From assembly GCA_937888775.1 (NCBI GenBank), contig CALAQT010000120.1:1-9887 (forward strand): a DNA stretch of 9,887 nucleotides, in the 5' to 3' direction. The position numbers and the translations under genes are program-made. The stretch comes from an uncultured Actinomycetes bacterium (GTDB lineage Bacteria > Actinomycetota > Thermoleophilia > Solirubrobacterales > Solirubrobacteraceae). Shown piece by piece: positions 1 to 7,219 of this stretch (its first letter is position 1; every line of letters starts with the position of its first letter). The notes under the pieces are model-generated. The model saw only the letters and a program-made list of their open reading frames with translations. It did not search any database and was not told the DNA's origin.

Positions 1-235
1 TGCGATGGGCGCCGGCGCGTAGACGCTGGTCGCCGCCACAATCGAGATGAGTTCCGTACACGCGCGCTAGTGGATGGTCTTCTGCGACGAGGGCCTCCCT
101 TCCGCGCGGAGAAGGTTCGCGACTCCGGGTCTCGGAAGCTCGTGCGGGCTACCGCCTGGCGTGGCGACTCTCGGGGTAACAGGGCAGCCCGTCGTCTGGG
201 ATCGGCTCCCAACGCGCTGCGTAGGCCACGAACTG

Positions 236-279
236 GCGCTGAGAACCACCGAGGCGGCGGGCTGCGCCCGGCTCAGCGC
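236..279. repeat. Inverted repeat with nested hairpin
   Basis: Arms GCGCTGAG (236-243) and CTCAGCGC (272-279) are perfect 8-base complements. Nested between them is a second small hairpin, CGGGC-TGC-GCCCG (258-270). It directly abuts the hairpin at 280-304, so the two could stack. There is no T-run on either side, so it is not an obvious intrinsic terminator. It may be an extragenic palindrome, a structured RNA or chance in GC-rich DNA; the function is unknown. Confidence 0.4.
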
Positions 280-304
280 TGGCGCCAACGGGCGTTGCGC
301 GCCA
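280..304. repeat. 25-base near-perfect hairpin
   Basis: TGGCGC+CAAC (280-289) pairs with GTTG+GCGCCA (294-297 and 299-304) around a GGGC tetraloop, with a single bulged C at 298. This gives ten base pairs in 25 bases. Neither strand has a following T-tract. It could be an extragenic palindromic repeat or a protein binding site. No second copy was noticed in the window. Confidence 0.5.
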
Positions 305-569
305 GGTAGGCGAGCATCGCGGCGCTCGGGCGCCCCTGGGTCACCCGTCCCGGGACCGCGGCCGCCTGCGGACGTTGCGGGGATGCGGGTCCGCGGACGC
401 GAGAGCGCCCGTAAACTCGGCCCAATCCACGGATCGGGTCGCGCAATTCGTCGACGTTTCAACGGCGCGACGTTCTGCAGCGTGTCGACGGCCGCGATCT
501 CCGTGGGCTTTCCGAAGCTCGCCGTGCAAGATGGCCGCTTCACCGGCTCGACGGTGGTCCCCGCCAGTT

Positions 570-619
570 GACCGGCGCCGCGCGGAAGAGAGTCACCCCT
601 CCGCGCGGCGCGGCCGGTC
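570..619 (-). terminator. Strong hairpin after the last operon gene (candidate terminator)
   Basis: Left arm 570-586 pairs with right arm 600-619: 11 uninterrupted pairs next to a 13-base loop, then a 3-base bulge (611-613), then 6 more pairs. On the minus-strand transcript the stem starts 11 bases after the TAG stop of the secreted-protein gene, the expected place for a terminator. The minus strand has no U-tract after the stem, so it is not a classic intrinsic terminator. U-less hairpins at gene ends have been proposed as terminators in high-GC actinobacteria. On the plus strand the stem is followed by TTCTAATC, so weak bidirectional activity is possible. It could instead protect the 3' end of the mRNA. 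Confidence 0.6.
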
Positions 620-629
620 TTCTAATCAG

Positions 630-1409
630 CTAGCAAGGAGCCGACTTGGAGACCGTGTCCACCTCTTTGGCGGGGCCCGCCGGGGGCAGCGTGGAGGTGA
701 ACGTCATCGAGTACGGGCGCTTGTTGCCCTGACAGGCCACAGAAGCGATCGCCGCGACGGTCTTGCCCTTTACCTTCTTGCTCGCCTTCACCCAAACCAG
801 GTGCTCGGTCTCAAGCGAGCCGGCCAGACTGGGGGCCGGGTAGTAGATGTACTTCGGGATCGGGACGTTGACCACGAGGTACTTGCCCTGAGTCTTGTAG
901 GTGGCGGGGTACGGTCCGGTGCTGCCGGTCTGCAAGGCGCCGCTGAGGCACTGGTGCGTCGGGGTGTCGACGAAGAAGTACGTCAGCTTGCCCTGGCCGC
1001 TGTTCCATACGTCGAGATTCGGATCGCAGGCCGCTCCGACTGCCTTGAAGTCGCTCTGACCGCCCAGCGAGGCGGTGATGTCGCCAGTAGCCACCTTCGC
1101 TCCCTTCGGGCAGACGGTGTCGTTGTGAGCTGCCGCGATCTTGCTGAGGCTGCAGGTCGGGAAGTCCTTCCCGTCGGCGGTCAGCCCGTAGATCTTGGTG
1201 TTGATGTCGAGCAGGATCGCCGTCCGGTTGCCGTTCGTGCCGGTTGCCTTGATGTCCTGCGTGTAGCCGATCGGCACCGGCTTGCTCGCGCTGCCGGCCT
1301 TCTTGGACGTGAACCCGAGGCTCGCCGAGTAGGTGTTGATGGCGGCGTACGCCGACGCCGCGGCCACGAGCACTCCCAGTGCCGTGGCGATCACCAATAT
1401 CCGTCGCAA
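630..1409 (-). CDS. Secreted six-cysteine protein of unknown function, last gene of the MCE operon
   Basis: This is a 259-residue exported protein. The start is a TTG at 1409, chosen because AAGGAGGA (1421-1414) lies just upstream at ideal spacing and the signal peptide begins exactly there; the frame upstream only shadows the preceding MCE gene. Residues 1-22 are a signal peptide with Arg2-Arg3, a hydrophobic core and an A-Y-A cleavage motif at 20-22. The mature part is Thr/Lys/Gly-rich, probably beta-rich, with six cysteines (86, 100, 128, 154, 226, 259), enough for three disulfides; the last is the final residue. Motifs such as GTNGNRT (57-63) and YGLTADGKDFPTC (74-86) resemble a family of secreted hypothetical proteins I recall from Thermoleophilia; that is memory, not a search. 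Its place after six MCE genes parallels the Mce-associated (mam/mas) genes of mycobacteria, but it does not look like them. An accessory or ligand-handling role is inference only. Confidence 0.85.
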   Translation of the reverse strand: MRRILVIATALGVLVAAASAYAAINTYSASLGFTSKKAGSASKPVPIGYTQDIKATGTNGNRTAILLDINTKIYGLTADGKDFPTCSLSKIAAAHNDTVCPKGAKVATGDITASLGGQSDFKAVGAACDPNLDVWNSGQGKLTYFFVDTPTHQCLSGALQTGSTGPYPATYKTQGKYLVVNVPIPKYIYYPAPSLAGSLETEHLVWVKASKKVKGKTVAAIASVACQGNKRPYSMTFTSTLPPAGPAKEVDTVSKSAPC

Positions 1410-1413
1410 TGAC

Positions 1414-1421
1414 TCCTCCTT
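1414..1421 (-). promoter_or_regulatory. Near-perfect Shine-Dalgarno fixing the TTG start
   Basis: On the minus strand the bases read AAGGAGGA, followed by GTCA and then TTG. This is by far the best ribosome binding site in the window. It identifies TTG at 1409 as the start of the secreted-protein gene and implies independent, efficient initiation, unlike the overlapping MCE genes upstream. Confidence 0.85.
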
Positions 1422-1440
1422 GTATGTGTGTGGATCGATG

Positions 1441-1488
1441 GACTTTAAGTCGTGAGCGGTGCCGCCCGACCGATCGGCGATGCTCACG
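1441..1488 (-). promoter_or_regulatory. Inverted repeats at the stop of the last MCE gene and leader of the secreted-protein gene
   Basis: CGTGAGC (1488-1482 on the minus strand, containing the UGA stop of the upstream gene) pairs with GCTCACG (1457-1451). An inner GCCG/CGGC pair (1478-1475 with 1464-1461) lies inside. Immediately after comes the short palindrome GACTTAAAGTC (1451-1441), which contains TAAAGT, a weak match to a -10 element without a clear -35. The structure could be an attenuator, an mRNA processing or stability element, or part of a weak internal promoter. There is no U-tract, so full termination here is unlikely. Function is inferred from position only. Confidence 0.4.
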
Positions 1489-2986
1489 GAAGCGGTTGCA
1501 GTTGGGGGAAAGCTTGAGCCTGGCCGGTCGTCTGCGCGCCGAGCGAGGGCTGCGCGGTGCATCGCGGACCACCGGGCGTGGGCGTGTAGTAGTACTTCGC
1601 GAGCAGCTGAGCGAGGGTCAGCACGGTGCCGGCCACGGAAGCTGTGCTCGCCGACAGCGACGAGCCGAAGGTCGGCAGCGGTTGGCTCGTGCACAGATAG
1701 CTGCCGAACACGGGCAGCCCTTGCAGGAGCTTGCCGTAGCCGCCCGGCTCCAGATACGGGTTGCTACGGTTGCTCGACGGGCGCGTCTGATAGCGCGTGA
1801 GCAGCTCGGGATTGATCGGGTTTGAGACTCGCACGTAGTGAAGGTTGACAGCGTAAGCCGAGGCCGACACCCCCTGGGTGGTGGCCGTGCTGTTGGCGAA
1901 GAATGCCGCAATCTCGCGTCGGTAGGTGTTGATGTAGTCGATCACCGGCACGAGGTTGCCCAGATATGGCTTGAGACTGACCAGGAATGGCACGCTGTCC
2001 TGCAGGAAACGCTCCAGCGCCGGGAACCCGGCCTTGGACGCGCGGGTGAGCGGAGCGATGTCGATCAGCAGCTCACGCAGCTCGGGGGCGAGCACCGTGA
2101 GCGACTTCAGCGCCGGGGTCAACTGCACGGCCGCGGGACGCAGCTCATCGATCAGCGGCTTGGCCGTCTGGGCAAAGCGCGTGACCCGGTCGATCGTCGA
2201 GCGGGTCTGCGCCAGGAACGGTGGGAACGCCCTCACCGTGGCCGCCAGGGCGAGGTCCCGGGCGGACGTAGCGGCGAACAGCGCGTTGCTGTTGCGGACA
2301 AACCCCTGCAGCAGAGCGGGGGAGCGACTGAGGGCCGAGAACACCTGCCCCCCGTCACGCAGCAGCGTGCTGGTCGCCGCCCCCTGACGGCGCAGAACCG
2401 CGAGCACCGAATCGACGTTGGTGGCAAACGGATACAGGTCGGCCAGCGCGGCATTGAACTGCTCGCCGCGATTGGTGAGGGCGATCGCCCCCTGCTGCAT
2501 CCAGGTCTGAAACGCGCGCCGGGTCGTCGGATCGAAGCTTCCGAAGATCTGGTCCAGCTGCACCGTCGGCGCCACCTGCCCCTTGGGAAGCGTCCCGTCG
2601 TCGGGTAGCTTCGGCGCCGTCGGGGAGCCGGCCGAGAGCTCTACGTAGGTCTCCCCCAGCAGTGTCTTCTGGCGCAGGATGGCCCGGGTGTCCGCGGGGC
2701 GCGGCGCGAACTGCCGGTCGATCTGGATCACCGCTCGCGACAGGCCGGTGCGATGATCGAGTGCGACGCTGACCACCTGGCCGATGGGGACGCCCGAGAT
2801 CTCCACCTGTGCCTGCGTGGCCAGCTCCACCGCCTGGTCAAACTCGACGCTGAACCTGTAGCCCTGAGGGGCGAGCGGCAGCGAGCCGCCGAACGAGATC
2901 CACAGGAAGAGCAGCAACCCGATGCACGAGGCCGTGAAGGCGGCCATCGAGAGCATCGCGCCGTTGCTTGGCCTTTGCTTGTTCAT
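1484..2986 (-). CDS. MCE/MlaD-family lipid-transport subunit (sixth in array, MceF position)
   Basis: This 500-residue subunit belongs to an Mce-type lipid importer. One membrane anchor lies at about 12-31. The MCE domain at about 43-120 includes EISGVPIGQV (62-71) and the strand-loop-strand LLGETYVELSAGSPTAP (109-125). The linker VQLDQIFGSFDP (142-153) is the usual transition into the long helical region (about 155-345), which contains FPPFLAQTRS (254-263). The tail holds LHYVRVSNP (382-390), SNRSNPYLEPGGYGKL (405-420) and two cysteines, 432 and 476. Cys21 sits inside the anchor, but TAS-C lacks the leucine of a lipobox and hydrophobic residues follow, so lipidation is unlikely. The ATG overlaps the upstream TGA (ATGA); only a weak GAG precedes it, consistent with translational coupling. 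The proline/glutamine-rich end (QAFPQLQPLP) may be disordered. The MceF label is positional. Confidence 0.93.
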   Translation of the reverse strand: MNKQRPSNGAMLSMAAFTASCIGLLLFLWISFGGSLPLAPQGYRFSVEFDQAVELATQAQVEISGVPIGQVVSVALDHRTGLSRAVIQIDRQFAPRPADTRAILRQKTLLGETYVELSAGSPTAPKLPDDGTLPKGQVAPTVQLDQIFGSFDPTTRRAFQTWMQQGAIALTNRGEQFNAALADLYPFATNVDSVLAVLRRQGAATSTLLRDGGQVFSALSRSPALLQGFVRNSNALFAATSARDLALAATVRAFPPFLAQTRSTIDRVTRFAQTAKPLIDELRPAAVQLTPALKSLTVLAPELRELLIDIAPLTRASKAGFPALERFLQDSVPFLVSLKPYLGNLVPVIDYINTYRREIAAFFANSTATTQGVSASAYAVNLHYVRVSNPINPELLTRYQTRPSSNRSNPYLEPGGYGKLLQGLPVFGSYLCTSQPLPTFGSSLSASTASVAGTVLTLAQLLAKYYYTPTPGGPRCTAQPSLGAQTTGQAQAFPQLQPLP

Positions 2987-4359
2987 CCGCTACTCGGACA
3001 GGAGTACTGGGTCGTCCCCGCCAGCGGCTTGGCGCCTGGTATCTGCGCGATCGCCGGGGCGTTGAGGAGATCGAGAATCACGCCGATCGGTGGGCTGTTG
3101 GGTTGCAGCTCGCCCTCAAAGAAGTTCAGCTCCGCGCAGGTGCCCATGAAGAGGCCCTGGAGCACGGGGCCGTTGGCGTCCTGGGAGGCGGTCAGGCTGT
3201 CGGCGATATGCGCGAGCCAGGAGCCCCAGAACAGGTATCCCTGCTCACCGCCGCGGGGCTGGTAGGCGAGCGTGTTGAACAGCGCGTTGAGCACCCCGAC
3301 CGAGCGCGACAGCGCGGGGATCGTGCGGGCGAGCTGCGCCGACGCCGGGGCGAGCGTGCGCGCGAGCGGTTGCACCGCCACCGTGAACGGTCGCAGCTGG
3401 TCGGCGATCACCGGCGTGGTGTCGTGAAACAGCGGGCGTGAGGCGCGCAGCGCCGGCCCCAGATTCCGCGCGAACGGCAGCAGCGCCTGCAGTGTGATTG
3501 CGCTGACGCTTGAGAACGCCCTGACCTTGCCAAACGTCTGCGTGGTCTGCTGCAGCGTTCGGGGGAACAGCGAGAGCGCGGACTCCAGCTGGGCATCATT
3601 GGCGGAGATCGCGGCGAAGTTGGTGTCAGACGAGCTGATCAACGACGCCAGCTGGGTGTCGACGCCGCCCAGCGCGTTGGCCACGATGTTGAGGTTGTGG
3701 ATCGCCCGACCAAGGTTGCGCTGCCGGCTGGCCAGCAGGCTTGCGAAGGTCTGGGTGTCGCGGTCCAGCGGCTCAAAGCGCTTGAGCGTGCCGCGAAGGT
3801 CCGCCACCGCGGCCGGGCTTGGCGCGGTCTGGCTAGAGCCGGAATCGTGGAAGATCTGGGCGCCGCCGGCCAGCAGCAGGACCAGGTAGTTGCGTGAGTC
3901 GGTATCGAGCGACGAGAGGATCTGTGAGACGTCGACGTCCGGATCGGTGTTCGCGGCCCCCAGCATGCCTCCGCCGGGAATCGCGCCGGCACTGCGGCTC
4001 CCGGGGTCAAGCGAGAGGTACATGTCCTTCAGCGGTGTCCGCGGACGCAGGAGCACGGTCGCGTCCCGGTAGATCGGCGCGTACTGCTTGTAGATGTTCA
4101 TCGTCACCACAGCGCGTCCGTCCTGGAGCGAGACGCCCCCGACTTGGCCGACCTGGACGCCGGCGATGGTCACTGCCTGGCCCTGTCCGGCCGTGACCGC
4201 GGCGGCCGTGGCGAACTGTGCGCGCACCGTGTAGTAGCTCTGCCCGAATACGAACGAGGGCTGGTGCTCAAGGATGTAGGCGGTGACCCCGAACGCCGCT
4301 ACGACGAGCGCGGCGATCGCGATGAAGTCCGCGCGGTGGGTGGCGATCGCCCGCTTCAC
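2983..4359 (-). CDS. MCE/MlaD-family lipid-transport subunit (fifth in array, MceE position)
   Basis: The protein has 458 residues and a GTG start at 4359 overlapping the previous stop (GTGA), with GGAG (4370-4367) seven bases upstream. The membrane anchor is at about 11-30. The MCE domain at about 42-121 includes VTIAGVQVGQV (63-73) and RPRTPLKDMYLSLDPGS (105-121). The linker VDVSQILSSLDTDSR (142-156) leads into the helical region (about 155-365) with SLFPRTLQQT (263-272). The tail carries GEQGYLFWGSWLAH (371-384) where most paralogues have a GHYVR-type motif, plus cysteines 408 and 454. In mycobacteria the MceE position is usually a lipoprotein. This protein has no N-terminal cysteine at all, so it cannot be lipidated. 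It is probably one of six non-identical subunits of an envelope tunnel; the substrate cannot be told from sequence. Confidence 0.93.
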   Translation of the reverse strand: MKRAIATHRADFIAIAALVVAAFGVTAYILEHQPSFVFGQSYYTVRAQFATAAAVTAGQGQAVTIAGVQVGQVGGVSLQDGRAVVTMNIYKQYAPIYRDATVLLRPRTPLKDMYLSLDPGSRSAGAIPGGGMLGAANTDPDVDVSQILSSLDTDSRNYLVLLLAGGAQIFHDSGSSQTAPSPAAVADLRGTLKRFEPLDRDTQTFASLLASRQRNLGRAIHNLNIVANALGGVDTQLASLISSSDTNFAAISANDAQLESALSLFPRTLQQTTQTFGKVRAFSSVSAITLQALLPFARNLGPALRASRPLFHDTTPVIADQLRPFTVAVQPLARTLAPASAQLARTIPALSRSVGVLNALFNTLAYQPRGGEQGYLFWGSWLAHIADSLTASQDANGPVLQGLFMGTCAELNFFEGELQPNSPPIGVILDLLNAPAIAQIPGAKPLAGTTQYSCPSSG

Positions 4360-5798
4360 GGCCCGGCTCCGGTGTGCACGTCGTTGAGGTTCGGCGCGGC
4401 GTTCTTATAACAGGGGATGTCGCGACGCACCGGCGGTGCCTGGCCGGGAAATGCCGGACGCGTACCCAGCGGCGCCAGGACGGCGTTGCCGTACAGCGGA
4501 CCCTTCGACCCCAGCGACCCGGTGGCGACCCGGTCAGACCCGCCGCCCGCCGAGGCGCGGACGTAGCGTCCGTTGCCGTCGAAGTTCTGCGCTGCGCCGG
4601 CGAGGCCGACGGCTGACTGGAAGAGCTCCTGGTAGACCTGCAGACCCGTCGACACGGGCGGATCCTGGATCATCTGGTTGCCGGTGGGGATCACGTTGTG
4701 GGCCAGGCAGCGGGCGAGCTCATCGGAACCGCTGAGCAGCGTCTTCGTCGAGCTCAGGGTGCCGGACGTGCTCTGAACGGCGGGCGTCAGCGAGGACAGC
4801 AACCCGCCGAGATACTTCGACGAGAACAGCGCCGTTGATTGCGCGATCCAGGGCAGGGCGGCGCCAATCGTGGGATCGAGCTGCTTGACGCTGGGCGTGA
4901 GCTGGCGGGCGAACGCGCGAGTCGGTCCGAACGAGGCTTGCAGCGGGCCGAGCGCGCTGGCCTGAGCACGCAGCAACGGCGGGAGCAGCGCGATCGTGGT
5001 ACTGAGATCCTGCTGGCGGGCGGCCAGTGCTCCCATCGTCGCGTTGAAGACGGTGACCAGATCAGCGAGCCGGCTCTGCTGGGAGGCCAGGGCGGCGAAT
5101 ACGTGCGCGTTGCCGGACACGACACCGGACAGGTCGTGGGGTCGGCTGCCCAGCAGCGCCTGGTTGACGATCGCCGAGGCCTTGAACGCGTTGGCGGCGT
5201 ATTTGAGCGAGGCGTTCAGCGACTGCCCCGCGGTCAATCCGCGCTGGGTCGGATCCTGCGAGGTGTCCTGGGCCGGCGTCGGGCGCCCGTTGAGCGAGGC
5301 GCCGAGGCCCTGCAGCAGCGTCTGCAGATTCGCGCGCGAGTTGGAGTTCAGCGCGGACAGGACCCGATCGAGCTGGACCGGTCCCGTGGTGTTGGCGGCC
5401 GGGAGCGTCGCGTCCGTGGAGAGCGTCGGCGCGGCCGGGGTTCCAGGCGCAAGGTCCACGTAGTAGTTGCCCTCCAGGAACAGCCGCGGCCGGATGTTCA
5501 CGGTGGCGTCGGCGTGAATCGGCAGCCCGGTGGAATCGATCGTCATCGTCACCACGGCCGCGGTTGGGGAGCCGGAGACTCGGTTGACCGCGATCACCTG
5601 CCCGACGTCGACCCCGGCGATTCGAACCGGGGAGTCGAGGTGGAGGTTGGTCTCGGCGGTGAACGTCGCCTTGAGTACGAACGGAGAGCCCGTGAACGGA
5701 AGCGAGCCGCCGAACACCAGGTAGCAGACGCCCAGGATCACGGCCGCGGCAACGACGCCGGCGACGAGGTTCGGTATCCGCGGCTTGTGGCGCCTCAT
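4356..5798 (-). CDS. MCE/MlaD-family lipid-transport subunit (fourth in array, MceD position)
   Basis: The protein has 480 residues. The start is ATG at 5798, overlapping the upstream TGA (ATGA). The frame is open 34 codons further up, but that extension is arginine-rich shadow of the preceding gene, and the membrane anchor (10-30) follows 5798 directly. The MCE domain at about 40-121 includes VRIAGVDVGQV (58-68) and RPRLFLEGNYYVDLAPGTPAAP (103-124 region). VQLDRVLSALNSNSR (141-155) opens the helical region. A Gln/Asp/Pro-rich stretch (about 171-192, with PAQDTSQDPTQRG) interrupts the helices; I recall a similar insert in Thermoleophilia homologues. RQQDLSTTIALLPPLLR (261-277) is typical of MCE helical regions. 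The tail has GNGRYVRAS (408-416), a Gly/Ser-rich segment and IPCYKNAAPNLND (461-473), with cysteines 364 and 463. Cys25 lies in the anchor without a proper lipobox. Confidence 0.93.
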   Translation of the reverse strand: MRRHKPRIPNLVAGVVAAAVILGVCYLVFGGSLPFTGSPFVLKATFTAETNLHLDSPVRIAGVDVGQVIAVNRVSGSPTAAVVTMTIDSTGLPIHADATVNIRPRLFLEGNYYVDLAPGTPAAPTLSTDATLPAANTTGPVQLDRVLSALNSNSRANLQTLLQGLGASLNGRPTPAQDTSQDPTQRGLTAGQSLNASLKYAANAFKASAIVNQALLGSRPHDLSGVVSGNAHVFAALASQQSRLADLVTVFNATMGALAARQQDLSTTIALLPPLLRAQASALGPLQASFGPTRAFARQLTPSVKQLDPTIGAALPWIAQSTALFSSKYLGGLLSSLTPAVQSTSGTLSSTKTLLSGSDELARCLAHNVIPTGNQMIQDPPVSTGLQVYQELFQSAVGLAGAAQNFDGNGRYVRASAGGGSDRVATGSLGSKGPLYGNAVLAPLGTRPAFPGQAPPVRRDIPCYKNAAPNLNDVHTGAGP

Positions 5799-7219
5799 CC
5801 GCCGCTGCGCTTTGTCTGCTCGGTGGTCAGACCCACGTTGCCCGCCGGGTTGCCGATCACCGCGTGGCCGGCCGGGTAGGGCTCGTTTCCGGCGGCACAT
5901 TCGGCCGTCTGACCGGGCGAGTCGGTGTTGGGGTATGGATCCACGTGCAGTGGCCCCGAGGCATTGCCCGCCGGTCCGGTGTAGGGGGTGCTGGAAGGCA
6001 CCGACTCGTGGCCCGGGAGATCGTCGATCGCAACCTGCACGAAGCGCAAGAACGTGCCCTGGCTGACGTGCTCAGACAGCAGGCTCGAGATGTTGCGCAA
6101 AAACAGCGTCACGTAGTTGCAAGAAGTCTGCGCCGGAGTGAGGAAGGCCAGTGGCGGCCCCAGCCTCGACACGGTCAGCGTGAGGCGGTCGAGTCCCTGC
6201 TGGACCGATGGCGTCTGGCTATAGCTCGCCAGCTCGCGAGAAAGGGCGACGGTGCGCTGGTTCAGCGCAGTCAAACCGGGAAGGTTGCGGGTGCCGGCCG
6301 CAAACGCGGCGGCCAACACCGGCGCGTTCTGGGGCAGCGTCGCCACCGCGGGCCGGAACGCGTGCAGCAGTTCGGCCGTGTCGGTCAGGAACGGACGGAT
6401 CACCGGACTGCCGGCGATCGTGGCGTTGAAGGCGGGCGGGGTCAGCGAGATCGTGTTCTGAAGCGCCGGAACCGCGACGCTCGCCAGCGCCCCAAAGGTT
6501 GTGTCGAGGTTTGCAAACAGGCTGGCCTGCGTCTGGGCCACCGGCGCCAGCGCCCCCGTGTAACTCTCCAGCCCCTGGAAGAACCCGGCCAGGTCGGTGC
6601 GGGGCGAAGCCAGGTTTCGCATCACCGGGCCGAGGTCGCCGAACAGCGGTACGAATGCCCCGAACGCGTCGTTGAGATCGCCGCCCCGCGCCGCCAGCGC
6701 CTCGCCGAAACCGACCGTCGATTCGGCGACGCCGGTCCGTGTGCGCGGAGTGAACATGGACAGCACCTGGTCGAAGTCCACTTCGGCGCTGGTCTGGCTG
6801 ATCGGAACCGTGGCCCCGTTGTGGAAGCCGCGGCTGGCGTGGCCAAGCGTGATCTGCAGGTACTTGAGCCCGATCGCCCCCTTGAGCCGGATCGTGAAGC
6901 TGGAGTTGATCGGCAGCGGCTGGATGCTCTTTTCCAGGTTGAGGTTCAACTGCGCGATCAGGCGTCCGGACGGGTTGCGCGTGGGGGTGACGCTGCTGAC
7001 GACGCCGACGCGCACACCGCCCATCGTGACGTCGTCGCCGTGGGTCAGCTCTTCGGCGTCGGCGGTCTGGACGTGCAGCGAGTAGGTGGGCACGAACGGC
7101 AGGCCGTTGGTGGCGTTGTAGGCGAGGGTCACCGCGACGATCGTCACCAGCACAGTCAGGGCACCGATCAGAACGGGATTGCCGAAGAAGCTCTGCTCCC
7201 GGCGCCGACGGTCGTTCAT
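5795..7219 (-). CDS. MCE/MlaD-family lipid-transport subunit (third in array, MceC position)
   Basis: The protein has 474 residues and starts with ATG at 7219, overlapping the previous stop (ATGA), with GGAG (7230-7227) seven bases upstream. A basic head (RRRR at 4-7) precedes the membrane anchor (about 14-34), giving an N-in, C-out topology. The MCE domain at about 45-128 includes VTMGGVRVGVV (64-74) and IRLKGAIGLKYLQITLG (110-126). The usual PGSxxAP motif after the last strand is replaced by HASRGFHNGATVP, so this is the most divergent barrel of the six. VDFDQVLSMFTPRTR (147-161) opens the helical region. The tail is distinctive: AQTSCNYVTLFLRNISSLLSE (363-383 region), TFLRFVQV (389-396) and HVDPYPNTDSPGQTAECAAGNEP (425-447 region), with cysteines 367 and 441. 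I recall this tail from Thermoleophilia MCE proteins. It is a likely importer subunit; the substrate is unknown. Confidence 0.93.
   Translation of the reverse strand: MNDRRRREQSFFGNPVLIGALTVLVTIVAVTLAYNATNGLPFVPTYSLHVQTADAEELTHGDDVTMGGVRVGVVSSVTPTRNPSGRLIAQLNLNLEKSIQPLPINSSFTIRLKGAIGLKYLQITLGHASRGFHNGATVPISQTSAEVDFDQVLSMFTPRTRTGVAESTVGFGEALAARGGDLNDAFGAFVPLFGDLGPVMRNLASPRTDLAGFFQGLESYTGALAPVAQTQASLFANLDTTFGALASVAVPALQNTISLTPPAFNATIAGSPVIRPFLTDTAELLHAFRPAVATLPQNAPVLAAAFAAGTRNLPGLTALNQRTVALSRELASYSQTPSVQQGLDRLTLTVSRLGPPLAFLTPAQTSCNYVTLFLRNISSLLSEHVSQGTFLRFVQVAIDDLPGHESVPSSTPYTGPAGNASGPLHVDPYPNTDSPGQTAECAAGNEPYPAGHAVIGNPAGNVGLTTEQTKRSGG

Larger units (their letters stand above)
1..569. other. 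Gene-poor left flank, palindrome-rich
   Basis: No convincing gene was found here on either strand. Open frames of about 160 codons exist on both strands (74-571 plus, 67-543 minus), but they overlap each other completely. They give arginine/proline-rich, low-complexity translations without a recognisable domain, and lack a good ribosome binding site. I saw no tRNA or rRNA signature. The stretch does hold secondary-structure potential: two adjacent inverted repeats (236-279 and 280-304) and perfect 10-base palindromes at 347-356 (GTCCCGGGAC) and 389-398 (GTCCGCGGAC). It lies downstream of the terminator-like hairpin of the minus-strand operon, so it is probably an intergenic spacer or decayed sequence. 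Confidence 0.6.

Noticed and set aside
67..543. Minus-strand 158-codon open frame in the left flank
   Set aside because: It has a poor start region, an arginine/proline-rich translation without domains, and lies beyond the terminator-like hairpin. It is most likely a by-product of high GC.
74..571. Plus-strand 165-codon open frame whose stop abuts the 570-619 hairpin
   Set aside because: The end next to a hairpin is suggestive of a convergent gene. However, there is no Shine-Dalgarno, third-position GC looks lower than in the MCE genes, the product has no recognisable features, and an equally long frame lies opposite.
375..1412. Long plus-strand frame opposite the secreted-protein gene
   Set aside because: It is an antisense shadow of a well-supported gene with signal peptide and strong ribosome binding site; its translation is arginine-rich with no domain.
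5799..5900. Upstream extension of the fourth MCE gene
   Set aside because: The 34 extra residues are basic shadow sequence inside the preceding gene. The ATG at 5798 sits in a 4-base overlap like all other junctions and directly precedes the membrane anchor.
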